Source of the DNA: Thermoflexales bacterium
GTDB lineage: Bacteria; Chloroflexota; Anaerolineae; J036; Brachytrichaceae
DNA length: 8,345 nt
Direction of reading: 5' to 3'
Assembly (NCBI GenBank): GCA_017998555.1
Contig: JAGOCU010000056.1
Location: 1 to 8,345, forward strand
Shown: one piece after another, positions 6,448-8,345 of the stretch
Layout of the letters: every line of letters begins with the position of its first letter
Numbering within the stretch: position 1 is the first letter of the stretch
The notes under the pieces: generated by a model
What the model was told of the DNA's origin: nothing
The model's input: the letters and a program-made list of their open reading frames with translations, nothing else
Database searches by the model: none
Program-made: the position numbers and the translations under genes

Positions 6448-6492
6448 GCGAGATCACCATCCCCGCGCTTCGCGCGGGGATGGTGATCTCGC
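6448..6492. repeat. Perfect 21-bp-stem hairpin between manC and the EPS unit
   Basis: Bases 6448-6468 are the exact reverse complement of 6472-6492, with a 3-nt loop (TTC on the plus strand). Each arm contains GAGATCACCATCCCCGCGC or its complement. It lies in the 115-bp gap, 21 bp after the manC stop on the transcribed strand, where a terminator would be expected. No T-run follows in the minus-strand transcript; on the plus strand a TTTT lies shortly after it. It may be a U-tract-less terminator, an attenuator or a palindromic repeat family member. The rest of the gap has AT-richer spots (TATAAA at 6499-6504 and TAAAAT at 6410-6415 on the minus strand) without matching -35 boxes. Confidence 0.88.
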
Positions 6493-6513
6493 CGGAAGTT
6501 TTATAGGCGGCTT

Positions 6514-7599
6514 CTAGAGCAGGTCGGTCCGGCCCTCCGCTTTCAGCTTTTCGACGATTTCACGGACTTCATGCACGCGATCGACTGGCGCAATGAGCAA
6601 GGCATCCGGGGTGTCCACGATGATGAGGTTACTCACCCCGATCGTCACAATCAGGCGGCTGTTGTCCGAGCGCACCAGAGAGTTCTCTGTGTCCCGCCCG
6701 AGGTGATCGCCGACAACGACGTTGCCATTGTCATCGGCGGACAGCACCTCGAGCAGGGTCGCCCAGTTGCCGATATCGCTCCATTGAATATCAACCGGGA
6801 TGACGGCAATTTTCTGGGCGCCCTCCATGATCGCAAAGTCGATGGACTTGCGGGGCGCAGCCGCCCAGGCCGACGCCAGCGCGGCTGTGTAGCCCGGCGT
6901 GCCAAACACATTCACCGCGGCCTGGATGGAGGCGGCCATGGATCCCTGCTGACGAACGAACTCGGCCCAGCCCACTTCGCCGCGCAGAATGAACATCCCG
7001 GCATTCCACGAGTGCGCCCCGCCCGCCACGTATGCGCGCGCGATTTCGACCGACGGTTTCTCGGCAAAACGGTTGGCCGTATAGGCGCGCAGGCCGTCCG
7101 CGCGGGGCGCCAGGTCTGGCAGCTCGGCGCCGCGCTCGATGTAGCCAAAGCCCGTTGACGGCGAGGTAGGGGTGATGCCCAGGGTGACGATATAGCCACG
7201 CTGGGCGACTTCATGGGCCAGCGCGAGCGTGCGCAAAAATCCATCCACATTGCCGATATGGTGATCGGCCGAAAGAATCGCGATCGTGGCGTCGGGATCG
7301 ATCCGCAAAATCCGGGCGATGCCCAGCGCCGCGGCTGGACCGCTGTCCCTGGCGCTGGGCTCAATGACGAAATTGTCCTTGGGCAAACCCGGGAGCTGCA
7401 ACTCGAAAATCTCGGCCATCTGGGCATTCGTGACCACGTGCACTCGCTCGACCGGGATGATGGACGCCAGGCGCTCTACGGTGACCTGGAACATGGTCCG
7501 ATCCCCGAGCAGGGCCAGGGCCTGTTTGGGCATCAGCTTTCGGCTGAGCGGCCACAACCGGGTGCCGCTCCCGCCGGCCATGATGAGGGCATGAAACAT
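6514..7599 (-). CDS. manC: Mannose-1-phosphate guanylyltransferase (GDP-mannose pyrophosphorylase)
   Basis: The enzyme joins mannose-1-phosphate and GTP to give GDP-mannose and pyrophosphate in the cytoplasm, supplying mannosyl (and, via later steps, fucosyl or rhamnosyl) units for glycans. The 361-residue protein has the nucleotidyltransferase signature MAGGSGTRLWPLSR at 7-20 followed by PKQALALLG, then LSADHHI, GFGYIERG, FAEKP, SWNAGMFIL and PVDIQWSDIGNW in the expected order. A C-terminal region with GNVVVGD, NSLVRSD and LIIVDTPDALLI fits the left-handed beta-helix. There is no fused phosphomannose isomerase domain, so this is the short single-function form. The usual EPxxRNTAPA segment reads EPSARDSGPAAALG here, a conservative variant. 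The ATG at 7599 is supported by AGGAG with a 5-nt spacer. It follows dprA by 8 bp and precedes the EPS genes across a hairpin. Confidence 0.95.
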   Translation of the reverse strand: MFHALIMAGGSGTRLWPLSRKLMPKQALALLGDRTMFQVTVERLASIIPVERVHVVTNAQMAEIFELQLPGLPKDNFVIEPSARDSGPAAALGIARILRIDPDATIAILSADHHIGNVDGFLRTLALAHEVAQRGYIVTLGITPTSPSTGFGYIERGAELPDLAPRADGLRAYTANRFAEKPSVEIARAYVAGGAHSWNAGMFILRGEVGWAEFVRQQGSMAASIQAAVNVFGTPGYTAALASAWAAAPRKSIDFAIMEGAQKIAVIPVDIQWSDIGNWATLLEVLSADDNGNVVVGDHLGRDTENSLVRSDNSRLIVTIGVSNLIIVDTPDALLIAPVDRVHEVREIVEKLKAEGRTDLL

Positions 7600-7604
7600 G
7601 GTGT

Positions 7605-7609
7605 CTCCT
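7605..7609 (-). promoter_or_regulatory. Strong ribosome binding site of manC, overlapping the dprA stop
   Basis: The transcribed strand reads TAGGAGACACCATG: the TAG stop of dprA (7610-7608) shares its AG with an AGGAG Shine-Dalgarno five bases before the manC ATG. It is the best ribosome binding site in the window and implies translational coupling of the two genes. Confidence 0.8.
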
Positions 7610-8345
7610 AGGAAACGCGGGTGTATTGGGCGCCATCCGCCAAACGGGCCAATCCCTTCAATTCGAGCATGGCCAGCGCGCCGGCGACGACGGAGGCAGG
7701 CAGGTTGGTCCGCCGAATCACGTCGTCGATGGGCATGGGGTCGCGGGTCAGGGTTTGGAGGACGTTTCGTTCGGCGTCATCATCCGGCAGAGCCAGTTGC
7801 GCCTCGGCCCGCTTGGCCACCATCTCCAGGTTCAGCTCCTCGAGAATGTCGGTCGCGCAGGTGACGAGCTTGGCGCCGTCCTGAATCAGTTTGTTCGTCC
7901 CCCGGCTGGTCCGGCTGAAGATCCCGCCGGGCACCGCAAAGACATCCCGCCCCTGCTCCGCCGCATAGGTGGTGGTGATCAGCGCGCCGCTCTTCTCGTC
8001 CGCCTCGACAACCACAACGCCCAGACTCAAGCCACTGATGATGCGGTTGCGGGGCGGGAAATTCATCGCGTCGGGCTGCGTGCCAAGCGGATACTCACTG
8101 ATCACCGCGCCATTTTCGGAGATCTGCTGGGCAAGCCGGCGATGTTCCGGGGGATAGATCACGTCCACCCCGGAGCCGAGCACGGCCACAGTCCGCCCGC
8201 CGGCCTTGAGCGCGGCCTGATGGGCAGCCCCATCGACCCCGCGGGCAAGCCCGCTTACGATGGTCAAACGGTTCGCGGCGAGGTCGCGGGAAAGCGTCTC
8301 GGCCACTTCGCGGCCATAGGCAGAGACATTCCGAGTGCCCACGAT
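7608..8345 (-). CDS. dprA: DNA-processing protein DprA (Smf), N-terminus outside the window
   Basis: DprA binds incoming single-stranded DNA in the cytoplasm and loads RecA during natural transformation. The visible 245 residues cover most of the Rossmann-like DNA-binding domain and the C-terminal winged helix. The reading frame continues through the window edge; the first visible residues are IVGTRNVSAYG, so the apparent methionine there is an internal valine codon (GTG). Family hallmarks are SGLARGVDGAAHQAAL, GSGVDVIYPPEHRRL, NFPPRNRIISGLSLGVVVVEA and QGRDVFAVPGG. Roughly the last 55 residues (from about DDDAERNVLQTLT to the end) match the winged-helix domain with DPMPIDDVIRRTNLPASVV. From family lengths of about 360-370, some 115-125 N-terminal residues are missing. 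It is followed by manC after 8 bp. Confidence 0.96.
   Translation of the reverse strand: MVGTRNVSAYGREVAETLSRDLAANRLTIVSGLARGVDGAAHQAALKAGGRTVAVLGSGVDVIYPPEHRRLAQQISENGAVISEYPLGTQPDAMNFPPRNRIISGLSLGVVVVEADEKSGALITTTYAAEQGRDVFAVPGGIFSRTSRGTNKLIQDGAKLVTCATDILEELNLEMVAKRAEAQLALPDDDAERNVLQTLTRDPMPIDDVIRRTNLPASVVAGALAMLELKGLARLADGAQYTRVS

Noticed and set aside
7321..7360. 10-bp inverted repeat GCCCAGCGCC / GGCGCTGGGC within manC
   Set aside because: The arms are short with a 20-nt spacer in GC-rich coding sequence; this is easily reached by chance and explained by Ala/Leu/Gly codons.

Overview
The window is GC-rich and every gene lies on the minus strand, so transcription runs from high to low coordinates. 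It holds a DNA-uptake/processing gene, a GDP-mannose synthesis gene, a compact block of exopolysaccharide (EPS) assembly genes, and two unrecognised conserved-looking genes. The style suggests a Chloroflexota (Anaerolineae-like) bacterium: small two-membrane-segment chain-length proteins with a GLPPER and RHYxWLASEY motif, a separate CpsD-type kinase, and long intergenic hairpins. This is inference from memory of such genomes, not a search, and I hold it at moderate confidence.

In transcription order: (1) the 3' two-thirds of dprA (8345-7608), then manC, mannose-1-phosphate guanylyltransferase (7599-6514), separated by 8 bp, with the manC ribosome binding site overlapping the dprA stop. (2) A 115-bp gap holding a perfect 21-bp-stem hairpin, then two tandem paralogous Wzz-like membrane proteins (6398-5709 and 5712-4960, 4-nt overlap) and a GT-C/family-39-like membrane glycosyltransferase (4976-3486, 17-nt overlap). 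(3) A 119-bp gap holding a 23-bp-stem hairpin, then a third, different Wzz/CapA-like protein (3366-2713) and a CpsD/CapB-like P-loop tyrosine-kinase-family protein (2710-2096). (4) A 117-bp gap with a weaker bulged hairpin, then a 519-residue unknown protein (1978-419) and a second unknown protein that runs off the window (410-1).

The EPS genes form a plausible functional set. ManC supplies GDP-mannose, the GT-C enzyme adds a sugar on the outer membrane face from a lipid-linked donor, and the three Wzz-like proteins with the kinase control chain length and export. No flippase, polymerase or initiating transferase is present, so the rest of the pathway must lie elsewhere. Each sizeable gap holds a hairpin just after a stop codon, which suggests three or four transcription units or attenuated segments.

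The items most worth a second look are the tandem Wzz-like pair, an 18-bp in-frame duplication in one member that creates twin 15-bp palindromes, the two long intergenic hairpins, the kinase without a tyrosine tail, and the unknown gene pair at the low-coordinate end. There is no gene-free stretch over 300 bases, and I see no tRNA, rRNA, CRISPR array or transposase.
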